From NCBI GenBank assembly GCA_016165875.1, contig JABBOT010000080.1, positions 10,728,078 through 10,792,077 of the forward strand: DNA of 64,000 nucleotides. Direction: 5' to 3'. A program made the translations under genes and the position numbers. The notes beneath the pieces are model-generated. The model did no database searches, was not told the DNA's origin, and saw only the letters and a list, made by a program, of their open reading frames with translations. Shown piece by piece: positions 62,887 to 64,000 of this stretch. Source of the DNA: Acanthopleura granulata (Eukaryota > Mollusca > Polyplacophora > Chitonida > Chitonidae). Within the stretch, counting starts at the first letter, position 1. Each line of letters begins with the position of its first letter.

Positions 62887-64000
62887 GTAAGTACAGAAGC
62901 GATACCTATGCAGAAAATGGTGTCTTGCAATTCAAAATTTTAGATGTCAAAAGGCATCCTTAGCTATAGTATGTGGACTAAAACAGTCTATATTGGACTT
63001 TTAAGTTCATTTTGGGGGCTGCCCATCTCAACCATCAATCAGCCCTTTTAGTACGGTTGATGTTCTCCTTAGAACACAACTGAAAATGGAAAGGGTCCAG
63101 CTTTTAGCGCATGGTTGTGTGAAAAAATTAGACTGAACCTTCTTTGTTTCAAATATCTAGAGGTAGCCTTGGTAAACATACAAATTGGTTTGTGATATGT
63201 GGTCTGCAAGCCCTTCACCAGTGAGGTCACATGTTCAAATCTAGCTGTTTCAAATTCGACTAAAATTTTTATTGCAAGATGCCTTACAGGCAGTGGGAAA
63301 AGTGAGATGGCGTTCTTTATGTTCAACTTCCTCCACCCATAACTGTATAACCCGAAAGCTGTCATGAAAAAATGAAATGCTCTTTTAGTACAGTCTTAAG
63401 CACATATTAAAATCAGCAGTCCGTTTTCAAGGCCATAATTTGCTCAGTTGCCTTTGTGCAGGAAATGTTTTTTGAATTAGGTAGATTAGATAGAAAAAAA
63501 TAGAGTTCTTACACTGCAATCTTAAACATGAAAGGTGTGGCATGTCTGGTATGTTTAATGGATTTCAGTGCAGTGTGTTGCTCAGGGCACCTTTGTAGGA
63601 GAACTGTTTATTTACTCCACGCTGAACTGACAGTTGTTAAGTGTGCGGAGAACGTCTTCACTTGTTGTTTGATGAGAAACAATCATGTGGAAGCGTTCCT
63701 TCACTCTGAAGTTGCAACCAGCAGCATGTTTTTTGTTTTCTCCTTGTCAGCACTGCGATAATTTTTGTGGCTCTTGTAAGTATGGATAACATTATGCGCC
63801 TGGGAAGGTTTGAAGTGTAGCTCACGACATAGAATATTTACCTCTCGCAGATGATCTCTGCAACTCTTTAACCAGATCTCCCTCGAAACCCAATGTAATG
63901 TTTCCAGCAAATATTGGTCTGGAATTTGATGAGTTCTTTGTGTTGGTAATATGAGAGCCTGTGTGGTGCAAACTGAAAAGAGAACAAGTAGACCTAAGAC
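62887..64000 (+). other. Start of RERE intron 8 (open at window end)
   Basis: It begins with GTAAGT after the phase-1 exon. I looked for the next expected coding stretch (an acidic Ser/Asp/Glu patch followed by a CxxC GATA finger) and did not find it. A worn SINE-like stretch lies at 63190-63370; the rest shows nothing recognisable. Confidence 0.8.
63190..63370 (+). mobile_element. Possible old SINE-like remnant
   Basis: A box B-like ATGTTCAAATCTAGC at 63232 and CTTCCTCCACCCATAACTGT at 63329 are in the expected order about 100 bp apart. Very worn; weakly supported. Confidence 0.3.

Overview
The window is animal nuclear DNA and holds one recognisable gene. This is a plus-strand internal segment of the RERE/atrophin-family corepressor gene, the relative of vertebrate RERE (atrophin-2) and Drosophila Grunge. 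Eight coding exons with GT..AG borders and matching phases join into one open frame of 285 full codons. The frame runs from the middle of the BAH domain through the ELM2 domain and the complete SANT domain into the basic linker after SANT. The exons are 1-57 (cut by the window edge), 39052-39148, 39898-40051, 40746-40879, 41677-41776, 42478-42576, 51427-51507 and 62751-62886. The 5' end of the gene and the downstream GATA-type zinc finger and atrophin tail lie outside the window.

The source looks like a lophotrochozoan invertebrate, most likely a mollusc. The protein is clearly diverged from vertebrate RERE. A tRNA-derived SINE of the kind I associate with molluscan genomes is scattered on both strands, its 3' end carrying CACCAATCAAATAAATAA. 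The word TACATGTA is strikingly common. No species can be named from this alone.

Layout: the first intron (58-39051, about 39 kb) splits the BAH domain. It contains minisatellites (26-28-bp units at 2020-2692, 32-bp units at 33157-33379, 23-bp units at 37849-37917), SINE copies, a foldback element, several blocks that look like conserved non-coding DNA, and a candidate alternative first exon at 32151-32277 whose phase matches the next RERE exon. Five exons then cluster in 3.5 kb (39052-42576) with introns of 0.7-0.8 kb, two of which carry SINEs. Intron 6 (42577-51426) holds a foldback-element relative and regulatory-looking blocks. Intron 7 (51508-62750) holds four separate minisatellites (46, 29, 53 and 29 bp units), a second foldback element, two SINEs and another dispersed repeat. 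The window ends inside intron 8.

No independent second gene, RNA gene, autonomous transposon coding region or CRISPR array could be supported. The longest open frames off the exons (170 and 151 codons) are about what chance gives in this much intron. The most useful leads are the possible internal promoter/first exon for an N-terminally shortened RERE isoform, the donor-like 46-bp array beside the SANT exon, and the foldback family.
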